64,000 nt of DNA, from the NCBI GenBank assembly GCA_026874595.1, contig CM049317.1, positions 14,562,882 through 14,626,881 on the forward strand, in the 5' to 3' direction. A program made the translations under genes and the position numbers. The DNA comes from Sipunculus nudus. Its lineage: Eukaryota > Annelida > Sipuncula > Golfingiida > Sipunculidae. Positions within the stretch are counted from its first letter, which is position 1. Every line of letters starts with the position of its first letter. Shown in pieces: positions 13,979 through 26,758 of the stretch. The notes beneath the pieces were generated by a model that was given only the letters and a program-made list of their open reading frames with translations, did not search any database and was not told where the DNA came from.

Positions 13979-14994
13979 TCAGCCCTTAGGCTGATGGGCC
14001 TATTGTCGTCACCCAAGCTGTCCGTCCGTCCGTCCGTCTGGTGTCCGTTAACTTTTACCTTGTGAGGGGGATATCTTGAAAAGGATTCACCGTCAGAATT
14101 TTATTTCCTCGGTAAAGATGTATATCGACAAAATCTAGGTCAAGTTCGAAGATGGGTGACCTTGACCTATTTTTCTACATTTTAGAGCTGATTATAGAAA
14201 AATACTTAGATGCTTATTACTCAGGAACCATTTGGTGGATTTTCACAAAACTTACTATGATTATTGGGACTGATAGTCTGTACCTGCTACACAAGTTTGG
14301 TGGCGCCACCTACAATTTCTGATTTATAATGAATTTTTATCAGATTTTTCAACTTTGGGCTTGTGAGCGGGATAACTCTAAAAGGATTCAATGTAGGAAT
14401 TTTATTTTTTTGGTGAAGATGTATATTGACAAATTCTCGGTCAAGTTTGAAGATGGGTGACCTTGACCTATTTTTCTACGTTTTAGAGCTGATTATAGAA
14501 AAAACATTTAGAAGCTTATTTCTCAGGAACCATTGGGTAGATTTTTACATTACTTACTATGATCATAGGGACTGATGGTCTGTAACTGCTGCACAAGTTT
14601 GGGGGCGCCACCTACAATTTCTGATTTTTATTTTCAAATTTTTCAACTTTGGCCTTGTGAGCAGGATATCTCTAAAAGGATTCACAATAGGAAATTTATT
14701 TCTTTGGTGAAGATGTATATCGACAAAATCTCGATCAAGTTCGAAGATGGGTGACCTTGACCTACTTTTCAAGGTCACAGAGCTTGTAATAGAATAAAAC
14801 TTAGAAGCTTATTTTTCAGGAAGCATTTGGTGGATTGTTATGAATCATGGTACATACCTCTCCATTTTAAAAACTGAGACATGTATGGATATACATCCAT
14901 GTGAGAACAGATATTTAGTACTTGTTACTGTTACCACCTCTAAACACTGTTCTTTTGGCTAAGGGCTTTTGTCAGCTTCTGCTGATATTCTAGT
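13979..14994 (+). mobile_element. Helitron-like non-autonomous element, family C
   Basis: Near the left end TCAGCCcttaGGCTGA forms a hairpin, followed by a GTCCGTCCGTCC run. The body is three units of about 300 bp beginning CTTGTGAGCGGGATA or variants and containing GTGACCTTGACCTA and a GGTGGCGCCACC (exact at 14299, changed at about 14601). The right end is TCAGC-ttct-GCTGA (14972-14985) and then CTAGT at 14990-14994. The left boundary is approximate. Confidence 0.65.
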
Positions 14995-16306
14995 TCTTAA
15001 TTGTCCTGAATGTGCTGTGAAGTCAAACACGTGTACACAAGCGGCAGTGTTAAATTAGAGGATCGTAACACACTTAGGAAGTTGGCAGATATGGGTAGGG
15101 GAAGGGGGCTTATCAGGGTATTAAAAATATTTGTAAAAATTTAATTTTGAAAGCGCTCAGGGCGTTTATTACGTGGAATACAGTATTTATCATGCCAGAG
15201 TTCAGTTCTCAGCATATGCAGGCATATTGTAGGTCTTAGTAGCAGCAAACTACCTTGGTTCAGTTTAGCTTAAAATATACATCCAAGTTGATATATATGT
15301 GTAACCAGCTTGAGCTTTTCCTTTAAAAATTCCTTTGGCAACAATACTTGTCCTTCAGGGTCAGACAACTTTATTCTTTAATCTAAAAATGTCTTCAGAA
15401 GTCCTAAGAAGATCTTCAAATTTGTATCATCTGAAGCTGTATGAATTGATTATCCCAGGTAAATAAATTTGAAAGACCCTTGTTTTGCAGGTTCTTAGTG
15501 ACAGTTGATTCCACTTTTGGGACAGTATTGTGATCATTAGCTGAAAAGTTGTTTTAAGGTTTGTAAACTGTCCTGTGATATGCAGCATTGAAAGATTTGT
15601 TTAACAAATTCTGTAGCTGTGAAGTTAATTTTGACAGCTATAATATGTTTGTTTGGCAAATGACCTGAAATAAAAGCCTGCCATAAGGACCTCAGCAGTT
15701 AATGTAAACTATTCAGTAATATGGTCATTTAATAGCTGGCACCAAGTCTGATTTGATTGATGGAGTGGACCATTAGCACAGATAGTGGAGACATCTGGTT
15801 GCCATTTACTGAATTATATATCAACTGTTCAGGGAGTGCTTTCACATGTTTAATGTCAACATATGGAGCAACTTACTTTAGGTATAGTAAATTATGCAAA
15901 GCAAAGATTGTAATAAATGTTCCATGCATAATAAGATAGCACCTATGCTTATTGACATAATATTGTGTTTCTTGTTTGGCAGTTCAGTACTTTCAAATAT
16001 TTTAGCTAATAGCTTTTGAACTTTATTTAATAATATTCAGTAACTTAGATAAAATCATACTGTGCAATTGTGCGAAGAAAAATAAATGGCATCCTAGCTT
16101 ATTGATATTTCTAAAACTTGCCTGAGTCCTGTTTTATAGTTCATATATTAAATACAGTAATGTCATCTTCACAACAAAGAAGTCTCTAGAAATTCACAGT
16201 CAGTGCTTGATTAATTATCAACCCTCACTCTCACTCCAGGATTGAGAAATAAGAATATGTGGAAATATTATATTACTAATTAATACTTTTATATTTCTGT
16301 TTCTAG
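14995..16306 (+). other. 3' part of the EPC first intron
   Basis: AT-rich, no repeats or frames of note; ends in the acceptor of the first visible EPC exon. Confidence 0.6.
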
Positions 16307-16472
16307 GAACACCATCTCCAGAGGGCACTGTCTGCACAGCAGGTCTATGGCACGGCAGAGGCTTTGGTTATCCCAGTACCTGAAATCGAGATCATCGGTG
16401 ACCGGTATACAAAATGCTACGCACCCAAAACAGGAGAGTTCAAGCCTCCCAAACAGTTTGTCCATGTCCAAC
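16307..16472 (+). CDS. EPC1: EPC homolog, exon a (second coding exon; start of EPcA domain)
   Basis: Encodes residues 1-55 of the visible protein, beginning EHHLQRALSAQQVYG and ending FKPPKQFVHVQ, which match the start of the conserved EPcA region of EPC1/EPC2. The acceptor is ttctag at 16301-16306 and the donor is gtaagt from 16473. The exon has 166 bases and ends in phase 1 (C of the next Pro codon). In human EPC1 about 50 residues precede this point (basic start, then the acidic MEKEEE stretch). No exon with that content was seen in 1-16306, so the upstream intron is over 16 kb. Confidence 0.95.
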
Positions 16473-16729
16473 GTAAGTTGCAGAGTAAATAACAAGATTG
16501 ACTCTTGGATGATCTGTAAAACATTCTGATACAATTAACTAGCTCTTTAAACATCTTAAATAAATTTTATTAATCACAGAATATGCAAATTTTATGCAGC
16601 ATATTTGAAATTTAAAAAAAATACGGTGACAGGAAAACTAGTTCTGTTGATAATAATACTAAAATTAATAGCCAACGAAAGATGTTGTCTTTTAGTTTTA
16701 AGATGTTAGGAAAAGTTGTCGATTAAGTA

Positions 16730-19051
16730 CAGTGAAACTCCCCTAAGCCTGACACTCAATGGACTGGAGGATTTTGTCTATATTAGTGAGTTGTCCTGTT
16801 TAGAGGAGTTCGGAATATTGTGTCAATTATTCATTGAATGTTACTGATATCCTCTGTTTTGATTATGTTTACGCTTCATTTGAAATACCAACATTTTTAA
16901 AAACATTTTCAAAATAGCTTAAATATGCATTTGAAATTTATAAAATATAATTAGTAAAAAAGGAAAGACAAACACTTTGTCACTTTCTTTCATCTTCATC
17001 AGCTAGGCCTCACTAATCTAGGTCACAGTTTCACTTCGACTTGCCATGTTTCATCTTCTAAATAAGGCGTAAAAAAAAAAGATCTTTGTTTCCGGTTACC
17101 CGACCGACCCTAGATTTACTGTGCGACCCTAAAATTTTTATTTGGATTCTGATTGCAAAACCAGTAAAAGTCGAGGTTTGCGTGTGGAATTTTTAGGTGA
17201 AGTACGACTTAATGTCGACAACTTTAATCTGTCATACAGATACAAACTACGATGTTCTGAGATCGTCACTGACAGTTCAAATATACCCGCGAAAACGGCG
17301 TGTTGAAGGTCATATTCATAAGCGGGTTCGTCAGCTTAGAACGTAAAGCTAGTTCTGTTTTAATTTATAGGAAGCAGATAAATATCAAAAGTGTTCCACT
17401 GGAGAAATAAGCAGCTTCTTTCAAGCTATGAACGTGGCCTCCTCCGCGAATGTCTGATAGCCGTGACCCGTCTGAGAACTGATTCGAGATGGTTCAAATT
17501 TGCCCTAGGCCCGAAAATTTGCATCTTCCGTAAGGCTTCATTAACGGCCCGCTTGTATGCACGGTCGCTAGTCGGCAATATTCGGAATTCAGTGCCGTCT
17601 TCGGCTATGCAAATGAGTTGAAATGAACCAATGACATGACGTTTTGTCACTGCATGTAACCGTGGTTACCTATTTGGATACATATGTACCCGTATTTGTT
17701 CTGTCAATGATCACCTGAACCTGCGCTCGGGCGCTGGCAGGAGTAAAAACGAACGATTTAATGAACGTTGGCCGGTCATGTAACGAAAAGTTAAACGCAA
17801 ATTTGGCGGTCACACGTGGTGATCATTCATTTTTGGCGATATTTTTTTTATATAAAGGCGGTAAATGATAAGAGCATATTCATAACTGCGATGTCCAATT
17901 TGACACCGGCGGATTGCCGATGTACATTTCTTATTTTAAACAAATATACCGATGATATGATCACTTTATTTTCCCCCAACTTAATGCGTGCGTACTACTT
18001 CATAGTTCAACAGTGTCATTTTGCAATTTTTAAGGGCGAATGAATGGCCGGCCGCTCATGTTAGCCTAAGAAGGTAAACCTGTCTGATCGCCAACTTTAA
18101 TTATTTGTCAGCGACCAGCTGATCATTCCTTGAAAGTTACTTCGCTTCACTTCTTATAAGAGATTGAACAAACACCTATTTCTCCAAAGGAAAATGGTTC
18201 CAATGGGTCGATATTTGATCATACTGTACATGGATTGGCACAGATATGCATTAACATAATTCGATTTACCATTTTATTCTGAAAATATGTCACATTAACT
18301 GAATAAAAAAAAAATTAAAAAAAAAAAATTCCCGACCTACCTACCCTATTTTTCTCTGACATGTAATCGGGACAAAGACCTTTTTTTTTTAGGCCTAAGC
18401 ATTGTTCATGGATGGTTGCACTAGGTTTATAGAAGATGCATTATTGACAGCATCCAGACAGTATGATTATTTGTTAAAGGGTAAACTTCACAACATATTC
18501 ACCATAACAAAGTGCAAACTGTCACTAACTAGTTAAGGTTCCCCGGGCAGAACACAGAATGCACAAACTTTAGTCATTGTTGGTCTTGTCAAATGAAAAG
18601 CTGTTTGAAAGCTTATTTTTTTTCTGATTGACCAGCCAATCTTTATAAAGTAATGATTGTGATATCTACACATTTACAGAAATAAACAACAATTTTGACT
18701 GTATATTCACATGTAACATCACGATGGTTCACCAATTTACGCTTGTCCTTGGGTTGTCTCTTTGACCTAAACTGGTTCTAAGAGGTCACGACCTCGGAGC
18801 ACCATCTCCTGGCAGATATATGAACAAATAATGAAACTCGCGATGTCTGTCCACTTAAGAGGGTCCTAACATGTACTGGATACCCAGGTGGGACTGGAAA
18901 TTTTGTCTGTTGTCTGGGATAGGGAGTTGTCTGCTTTACTGAGTTTACGTTAAACATAATTATTAAGGTACATTTGAATGGACTGAGATTTAGTGTCCTC
19001 ATTAGTGAGTTGTCCACCTTACTGAGATGTCCGCAAATAGGAGTTTCCCTG
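16730..19051. mobile_element. Tigger/pogo-like DNA element with nested insertion
   Basis: Starts CAGTGAAACTCCCC at 16730 after TA. Ends, read on the - strand, CAGGGAAACTCCTATT at 19051, again bordered by TA. Both ends share subterminal words such as TTAGTGAGTTGTCC. TA duplication and CAGTGAAAC-type termini are typical of Tc1/mariner-related Tigger/pogo elements. No transposase frame remains. It lies in the EPC intron 16473-22849. Confidence 0.65.
17063..18398. mobile_element. Unclassified inverted-repeat element nested in the Tigger-like element
   Basis: The left end reads TAAGGCGTAAAAAAAAAAG then ATCTTTGTTTCC. The right end on the - strand reads TTAGGCCTAAAAAAAAAAGG then TCTTTGTCCCG. The interior (17280-18060) is visibly richer in CG than the surroundings. 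A 74-codon frame on the - strand (17650-17426) has no recognised family. Confidence 0.5.
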
Positions 19052-19782
19052 TATATTGTATTTCTGATACTGATAGCCATTGGAAAATTAACTGGTTCCG
19101 TGGCAGTGAACTTTCGAGAATGACAGTCGGAATGACCTAACACACATTCTTAGATCTATCACAGCCATTTGATCATTGCAATCAAATCACAGTGAAGATC
19201 CTATGCTCCTTAAGTTGTAAAGTGTTAAAGAAATACACTCAATCAGACCGTAACATAATTGATTTATGTAAGATACAAGCTTCTCAATAAGCATCACCAT
19301 TGTAATGGCAGGGCCAGGCCTGGCTGCATTTGTGCAGCATATCCAGGGTCCTTCAGGCTGTAGACAGTAGTGAGAGCCCTAGGGAAGATGGGAACTAGAG
19401 CTTGAAACAGCTGTGATCACATAACTGATCAATTGTTCATGAAGCTGTCATTAGCAGGCTAATTAAAGCCAAGGAAGCAACCACATTCAGACCTCAAGGG
19501 TCAAGTTGTTTGGAAAGTAATTGTGTCATGGGTAATTTCTCCATGAAAAAAAACCAGTATTCCTTACACAGGCCCCAAATGCTAGTGCATATAGCGCCAT
19601 CCATCAACCAACAGTGGTATCAAACAATATCAACAATTTGTCAAGCAGCATATTGCAGGTGGCATATCATTAGTTCTCTGGGATTCCAAGCCATATCAAG
19701 GTGTATATGAAGTATTTTGAAATGAATGCAATGAATAAGATCAAACTGAATGTTATCTAATTGAAAATTTAACCAGTACTGA

Positions 19783-21093
19783 TCATAAGGGCCCCACTTG
19801 ACAATCCGTGCCCTATAGTGATCACCGTGTCAGTCCGTCCTTCCGTCAGTGACACTTTCTTTCGCGCGCAATAACTCAAAAACATCATACTGCAGCTTTA
19901 CCAAATTCACAGGGATGATTGGTACCTATGAGAGCTCCACATCTTTCAAATAACAGACTTGCTCAAAATCAGATATGGGCAACAGAGTACAATCAGTGAT
20001 TTTTTATTGCACATATTATTTCAGACACATCTAACTCAAAAACAACATACTGCAGCTTTACTAAAGTTCACAGGGATGATTGGTACCTATGAGTGCTCCA
20101 GACCTATCAAATTACAGATTTGTCGGAATTCCAATATGGCCACCACAGCCTAATCACTGATTTTCTTTTGCGCGCAATAACTAAACAGCAACATACTGCA
20201 GCTTTCCCAAATTCACAGGGATGATTGGTACACATATGAGGGCGCGGGCCTATCATATTACAGACTTGTCTTGAATTCCAGTATGGCCGCCACAGCCCCA
20301 TTGCTGATTTTCTTTCGCGCGTGATTACTCAACAGCAACATACTGCAGCTTTCCCAAATTCACAGAGATGATTGGTACCTATGAGGGCTCCAGACCTAAC
20401 GAATTACAGACTTGTCAGAATTCCAATTTGGCCGCTACAGCCCAATTGCTGATTTTCTTTCGCGTGCAATAACTCAACAACAACATACTGCAGCTTTCCC
20501 AAATTCACAGGGATGATTGGTACATATGAGGCTCCAGACCTATTGAATTACACACCTGTCTGAATTCCTATATGGCCACCACAGCCCCATTTCTGATTTT
20601 CTTTTGGGCTCTATAACTCAACAACAAAATACTTCAGCTTTTCAAATTCACAGAGATGATTGGTACCTATAAGGGCTCCATCTCTATTGAATTGCAGACC
20701 TGTTGAAATTCAAATATGGCTGCTAGAGCACAATCTTTATTTTCTTTTGCACTGGATATCTCAACAAGAACATGCTTGATCTTTCTCAGATTCACAGGGA
20801 TCATTGGTGCCTATATGGGGGTTTCTGACCTATTGAAATACAGACTTGCTCAAAATCAAATATGGGCAACAGAGTACAATTGGTGATTTCCTATAGCACA
20901 CATTATTTCAGACATATCTTCTTTAATATTATTTGAACAAGTAGGATTTTTTCCCCTCATGCATGTGGATAAAAGCAAATTCTGTTTGTCATATTTTTCA
21001 ACCTCAAATTAAACTTTTCACCCTTATGTGAACTAGTCCGGCACTACCAGAAATGCGGGGCACTCTGAGGACCATTGTCCGACCACATCTAGT
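19783..21093 (+). mobile_element. Helitron-like non-autonomous element, family D
   Basis: The left end is near TCATAAGGGCCCCACTTG. The body is seven or so diverged units of about 145 bp. The right end is a short GGAC-catt-GTCC hairpin (21069-21080), an 8-base spacer, and CTAGT at 21089-21093. It lies in the EPC intron before exon b. The left boundary is approximate. Confidence 0.65.
19850..20930 (+). repeat. About 145 bp tandem repeats in Helitron D
   Basis: Each unit has TTTCTTTCGCGCGCAATAAC or a variant, CATACTGCAGCTTT, AATTCACAGGGATGATTGG, TACCTATGAGGGCTCC and a GAATTCCAATATGGCC-like end. At least six are recognisable, decaying to the right. Confidence 0.85.
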
Positions 21094-22849
21094 TTCTCTT
21101 AAATTCCTTTTTTATGCTCAACACCGACTGATTTTTTGGTGGTCTGCAGCATAACCAAACAATGTTCAATGCACCAGAAAATAGTTCGAAAAATATACCT
21201 CCATGTATAATATGCACCAAGTTATATAGTTTAGATTTAATGACGAAAAAATGCGGATTATATGCAGGGTTAGACGGTATTGTAAAGGCTATTAAAAAAA
21301 TGAAATAAATTTACAAAGGCAGTAAATAGGAAACACTTCCAAAAAAGACTGTATACATGGTTGCTAAAATGCTATGGGTGTTCTGATCAGCTGTGGTCTT
21401 TCGAAATGATTCATCAGAAACCAGCCTGCTTTCAAAACCCTGTTATGATCGCAGCAGAACTGATGAAATCACGCAAATTTTGCAATACCAAACATCTGAT
21501 TTGTGGAGATTGTGCACCAGACGTTGTCAGTTGCATATTCTATTATATAGGCCAGAGTCATTTGCTTTATATACTCACTGTTCCACAGTCACCATACCTG
21601 AAAAAGATTATAACCATTTTTAATGAGTGTCAGTGAACATTTTCCATGAAGTCACTTGGGGTGAATTTTTGCTAGGAACCTCTTAATCTTATTGGCTCTC
21701 TATCTGTGACACATCATTGCTCTGCCAGTCACAAGAACCTTTACATGGGTTAGGCATGTGTTCATGTAAATCAACTGTCAATCAACGTGTCGCATGGTTT
21801 AAATGCCAACATCGGCCAGTTGACAGTATTCATGAATGTTGGGAAAACTTTCATTTTATGTGACAGCGATGAGTTTCTTCTTTATTTGTGAGAACCATTT
21901 CTAATTGCTAATTTTTTCAGGCTGTTTTGCCCGAGTAACAAAATTTGGTCGCAGTGTCATGGCAGTTTTTCTCCTCACATGCATGAGAGTATATCGATTG
22001 TTTCACTTATTAAGGCACAGTCAGACTTATTTTTAAGGCTCAAATTAAATGATTGGCAATGTTGGGTAATACCTTTCATAAAGGAAATAAAGAGCATCTT
22101 CATGGAGGCCAATATAGAATAAGAATGTTATAGATAGGCTATTTTTCTAGCACATGAAGGCAGATTTTTACAGGCCCAGGTGTGCTTGTGGCAGATCATA
22201 CAAAAAAAAAAAAAAAATTAATTTGCAGATTAGTAAAAAAAAATCTCCAGCCACAGCAGAAAAAATCTCAATTGGCCAGGTTAGCCCCAACACAGAAATT
22301 TTTAGGATGGCCTTATTGTCTATAAGTAAGGCTGGACTCTCCTGAATAAGAAACATATGGTACAGGTAGTGGCATATGGTGCTGCCATCTGGAGTGTGAT
22401 TATTAAACAACTCTGTTGTGAACTTGAATGCTCTTGTACATGACACCAAACCATACTTCCATAGCACAGACGCATTCATAAATACGGAGAAGTAACATTA
22501 CAAAAGAAAAGTTATACTTGCCTTTTAATGACATTAAACAGTATTATACATGTCAAGACATTAATGGTAATGTTTGAATATTTATATTTGCAATTTACTT
22601 TGCCCTAACCAAAGATCCCTATTTATCCTACGCTTTTTGTGCGGCTGTTATACACTTAAAGTTGTTCGGGATATCCATCATTTCAACCACTGCTTTGCAT
22701 AGTAAGATTTTCCGGAATGCACCACCACAGCTGGCATAGAGCAAAGAATTGTGATCAAACAAATGAGATCTTGGTATCCTATTGGGCATCAAACTCCCAA
22801 AGTTGAACCCGGGACACCCCACTCTTTAATTTCTGTCATGTTGTTTCAG
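21094..22849 (+). other. EPC intron sequence before exon b
   Basis: No convincing gene or element. A - strand frame at 22168-22479 overlaps poly-A/T tracts and is taken as chance. Confidence 0.55.
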
Positions 22850-23091
22850 CTTTTGGTATGGACCAGGAAATACCAGACTACGACATGGACAGCGAAGACG
22901 AGACGTGGATGAACAAACAGGCACGCAAGATGGAGATCAGCGCGACCCAGTTTGAGAACATGATGGACAGATTAGAAAAGGGAAGCGGGCAGCAAGTGGT
23001 TACGTTACAAGAAGCTAAGTTATTGTTAAAGGAAGACGATGATCTCATCATAGCTGTTTACGACTATTGGCTCAACAAAAGGCTACGAACG
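22850..23091 (+). CDS. EPC1: EPC homolog, exon b (EPcA domain core)
   Basis: Completes Pro-56 and runs to residue 136. The acidic PDYDMDSEDE, the QFENMMDRLEKGSGQQ helix and EAKLLLKEDDDLIIAVYDYW are close to the vertebrate EPC sequence. Acceptor ttgtttcag ends at 22849; donor gtgaga starts at 23092; ends in phase 0. In the family this block belongs to the part that anchors the Piccolo NuA4 catalytic core, where the acetyltransferase and ING3-type subunit bind. The preceding intron (16473-22849) is 6.4 kb and full of transposons. Confidence 0.96.
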
Positions 23092-23684
23092 GTGAGAACA
23101 GGGGATATCTCAAAGAACCTTCATCTATACCTTCTTTATATTTGTCCATCCATCAGAGAATCATGATTTCTTTTAATATTTGGACAACTTTTAAGTATCT
23201 GAAATATATATTACTGCAGGCTTAAATCCATGCTGTGTTATATTCAGTGACTTTTGGAACTGCTTGTGTCTAGTGTATACTTTAATCAGCAGCCCTAGAG
23301 TTATGTCACCTTAGGCAAGCACCATGGCAGATGAGAAATTATTATTACCCCCCCCCCCCCCCCCCCCCAAACAAAAAAATTCAGTTTGAGATATCATGAT
23401 GTGAGATATTGAAAACTTGCTAATTCCACCAGTGAATGTTATTGTTAGTGAGATATATTTCTGCTGGCGATTGAGATTTTATTGTCTACTCGAGAGTTGA
23501 GTAATCTCTTTCTGCTACTAAGTGAGATATTATTTTTCTACAGTTTGATATTTTCTTTCTTTAAAAGGCATTTTGTTGTTTCTTTAGCATCATTTCTGTA
23601 CAAGAGGGATATTTAATGATCCAGTGTAAAAGAATGAGGTTGTTTTATAGTATGTTAATGAGACTTTATTATTTCTGCTTTCAG

Positions 23685-23792
23685 CAACATGCCTTAATAC
23701 CAACAGTAAGGACAGAGAAGAGAGACGGGTCTACCTCAAACAATCCATATGTAGCGTTCAGGAGGCGAACAGAGAAGATGCAAACTAGAAAA
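23685..23792 (+). CDS. EPC1: EPC homolog, exon c
   Basis: Thirty-six codons, residues 137-172, phase 0 at both ends. It carries EKRDGSTSNNPYVAFRRR and TEKMQTRK, among the best conserved EPC signatures. Acceptor tttcag ends at 23684; donor gtatga starts at 23793. The basic FRRRTEKMQTRK run lies in the region of the family proposed to contact nucleosomal DNA or histones. Confidence 0.96.
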
Positions 23793-24299
23793 GTATGATC
23801 TGCTTTCTGTGTAGATGATTATTGGTAAAACTAAATAAACCTTAAAGGTTAACTGGATGGATTGTAATGGTTGAACCAGAATGCTTCAAATTGTACTTGA
23901 CCGTAAGAATACAGTAAACCAATAACATTTGCAAGCAGGAAAAGATTGTAATGCTTCACTATCTGTAATTCAGGTTTTTCAGAACACGGCTATCAATTAC
24001 AAGTGTGTTTCACAGATGAATTTTTATTGCACAGTGACATTAAAATAAATTCCACTCTTGTCATAATTATCTTTGTAATATTAAGTGATGATATATTTAA
24101 CAGTATTTTAGAAGTGCTGTGCTTTAGCGTTTATGTTATTTATGCTGAAATGTTTGTAAAACATCTGTTCTCAACATAAGAGTATTAATGTTCATATAAT
24201 GTAATAGTATAATGCTTTAATAAACTGTTTAGTGAAATGAATATGTAGAATAACTCTTTAATTTGATATATCATTTGACCTTGGTGTTTGTTATTGCAG

Positions 24300-24367
24300 A
24301 ATCGTAAGAACGATGAAGCTTCATATGAAAAAATGCTCAAACTCAGGAGAGATCTTAATAAAGCACT
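24300..24367 (+). CDS. EPC1: EPC homolog, exon d
   Basis: Sixty-eight bases, residues 173-194 plus two bases of Leu-195. Encodes NRKNDEASYEKMLKLRRDL, matching the EPC segment that follows the FRRR block. Acceptor attgcag ends at 24299; donor gtgagt starts at 24368; ends in phase 2. Confidence 0.96.
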
Positions 24368-24877
24368 GTGAGTAACATTCTATCTTTATTACATAAAGCC
24401 ATGATTCTTTCGTATATTGGGCTTGAACACATAGCATTCCTGTATCAGCTGTATGAAACTGTAAAATTAATATATACAACCATAATATTTATGTCATAGT
24501 AAAGCTGTTCATTTTAAACAATCTTCACCAAACAGCCCTGAGCTTCTATAACCCCTCCCTTTTTCCTATCTGTCACATTTTACAGTTCTGTAAGACTTTT
24601 TCATATGAAATAAAGATGTGTTACAGATTATCCATCCCTGAACCGGAGCAAATAACTGATAACATTTCTTCCATTAGTCTGCCCTGTTGATCTGTTATTA
24701 GTGACTGAACCTTGGTAAATAATTTGTATTAAAATATCTCCAAGGAGCCAGTCTAGTAATGATACCTACCTTTTCCACTGAATGCTCGAAATGAATTGAA
24801 ATTTAATAATGTGATTGTTTAATATTGCATTGAAATGCATATAATGTGTTTATAAGGTTTCTTTATTTATATTTCAG

Positions 24878-24958
24878 AACAATCTTAGAATTAGTCAAAA
24901 GAAGAGAAAAGTCAAAAAAAGAATTATTACAGTTAACGATAGAAGTTGTAGATCAAAG
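24878..24958 (+). CDS. EPC1: EPC homolog, exon e
   Basis: Eighty-one bases that keep phase 2. Encodes ILELVKRREKSKKELLQLT, corresponding to the VKRREK(S/T)K helix of EPC proteins, a charged, probably coiled segment at the end of the EPcA domain. Acceptor atttcag ends at 24877; donor gtaagt starts at 24959. Confidence 0.95.
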
Positions 24959-25419
24959 GTAAGTTGATTAGCTAGTTCTACAAGTTATTATCATGTTGTC
25001 TTTGAATCAAGATAACTTGTCTATAGTCTGTCTTCTTTTGAAGACTAATAGGATTCATGCAAAATTCACAAAAATGTCTCTGTCAGTTTGGCTGGGTAAC
25101 CAAGTGTAGTTGTTTATGAATATAGGTAAAATTATTTTCTGCAATGCATTACAGGGTATCACAACCCTGTTATTCAGATATATTATGCAAGATCTTGTCT
25201 TCTTGTACTGCTATAGCAAATTTGTTTTTCAAAAGAAAATTATCATATTGATAAAGTCAGGTGTACTGCAGACTATGAGGGATGCAAAAAACGAAACTAA
25301 GTAGGAAATTTGTGTCAATGAAGAAGGCATATCATTTAGTGAGTTCACTGTATGTGGTGGAGTAAAATAATGTTATGTGGTACAAGGTGATGTGACCAGT
25401 TGCTTGCTGTCCTTGCCAG

Positions 25420-25537
25420 GTACCAAATGGGTGACTTTAATGGTCAGTGCTTGCAAGAAGCTCAAGCACAACGCCACAAGATCCCGTCCTTTATACAGAT
25501 CCAGAACCAGCTGGCTAACAGAGACTGGACCAATAGG
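25420..25537 (+). CDS. EPC1: EPC homolog, exon f
   Basis: Completes an Arg codon and continues YQMGDFNGQCLQEAQAQR, equivalent to the RYNLGDYNGE segment in vertebrates, then a less conserved linker to residue 261. Acceptor ttgccag ends at 25419. The donor gtgggt at 25538 is weak, but it keeps phase 0 and joins in frame to the next exon. A second GT four bases downstream would break the frame. Confidence 0.9.
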
Positions 25538-25818
25538 GTGGGTAACAGAGAGTTCAAAATGTTACCAGTGCAGTTAATTGTAATGAAACCCTACCAGAAG
25601 TGAATTATAATATACTATACATACATATAAGAATGCTGCATACAGAAAACTACTTAATTGTGAATATTGAGTCTTAGTTACCAAAATATCCATAAGCATT
25701 GTGTGAAGGTATGAAAAGCAAGAATAACATATCTAGAATAAAATCATTGTTATGTTATTAAGTAAAGGATTCACAAATGTATGTGCATATTCATGAGATT
25801 TGTCTTCTTAACTTTTAG

Positions 25819-25986
25819 GAAGAGGGTACATATGTCCGTAAGAAGAGAGAATATAAGAAAAGAAAATATAAACAGCAAAATAACACGCAGCAAACTGTAC
25901 AACCTGTGCCACCGGTCTCATCCTACCAAGAAGTTGACATCTTGCATGGCGATATATTCAGCTCTGATGACGACGCTCTGTCACCG
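25819..25986 (+). CDS. EPC1: EPC homolog, exon g (basic linker)
   Basis: Fifty-six codons, residues 262-317, phase 0 at both ends. It opens with a strongly basic run (RKKREYKKRKYKQ) matching the RPKRKYEKK segment of vertebrate EPC. A polar Q/P/V-rich linker and an acidic DIFSSDDDALSP end follow, matching FPSSDEEPLSQ. Acceptor cttttag ends at 25818; donor gtaaga starts at 25987. The basic run is a plausible nuclear localisation signal. Confidence 0.92.
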
Positions 25987-26674
25987 GTAAGAATACCATT
26001 ATATGTGTACTTTATGGTTGCACTGTCCCATATGCCAGATCATATGGTTCTTATATCCTCAAAAAATCGTGAACTTGCATACAGCTTTAAACTTAGTACA
26101 TGTGAAATTAATGAACCTTTATCCTTAGTTTTCAGATCTTTTCTTAAATTTCTGTTTCATTGCAAAATCAAAAAATGAACATACAAACTGTGTGAAAGAA
26201 TGATCTTCCATGTGAATGATGTCACTCTGACTTGTAGAATATGATGAAATTTGCACCAAGCTGCATTTTTTCTGTCCATTGTAGTGTTTTAGGGGTTAAC
26301 TCTAATATTAAATAGAAAGAATTTGAGCCTCACCAGTGTAAAATGTGTGGGTCATGAAGTGGCAGCTGTTTGTAATGCCCCTAGGGGGTTCTTGTTTTGA
26401 AGATACCCTTCATTACTACCTTGCATTTTCAGTCTTTGTTTATTACCAGTTTAAGGAAATTATTTTGTTATATATAAAGGGGTGTCAGATGGTATTTGAC
26501 TTTTCAACATTGTAAACATTCACCATATATAATCGGTCATTAGCACATGATTATCTTCACATATTTCTTGCCATGGATGCCTTGATTTGATATATTAAAT
26601 CTAGAAAATTTCGTTTATCATGTACTCCTTCCTACTTGTGGAAACTGATGACATTTATTTCATAATTTCTGCAG

Positions 26675-26758
26675 ACGTTGTCACCATCAGACCATGAGAG
26701 TGATGATCCTGATGGCCATTACGCATTTAGGAGAAAAGCTAATTGTCACTACCAGGCG
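26675..26758 (+). CDS. EPC1: EPC homolog, exon h
   Basis: Twenty-eight codons, residues 318-345, phase 0 both sides. Contains SDDPDGHYAFRRKANCHYQA, equivalent to the DPDGPFAFRRKAGCQY motif of vertebrate EPC. Acceptor ctgcag ends at 26674; donor gtaagt starts at 26759. Confidence 0.96.

Noticed and set aside
17426-17650. 74-codon - strand frame in the nested element
   Set aside because: No recognised motif and an overlapping frame on the other strand is open too.
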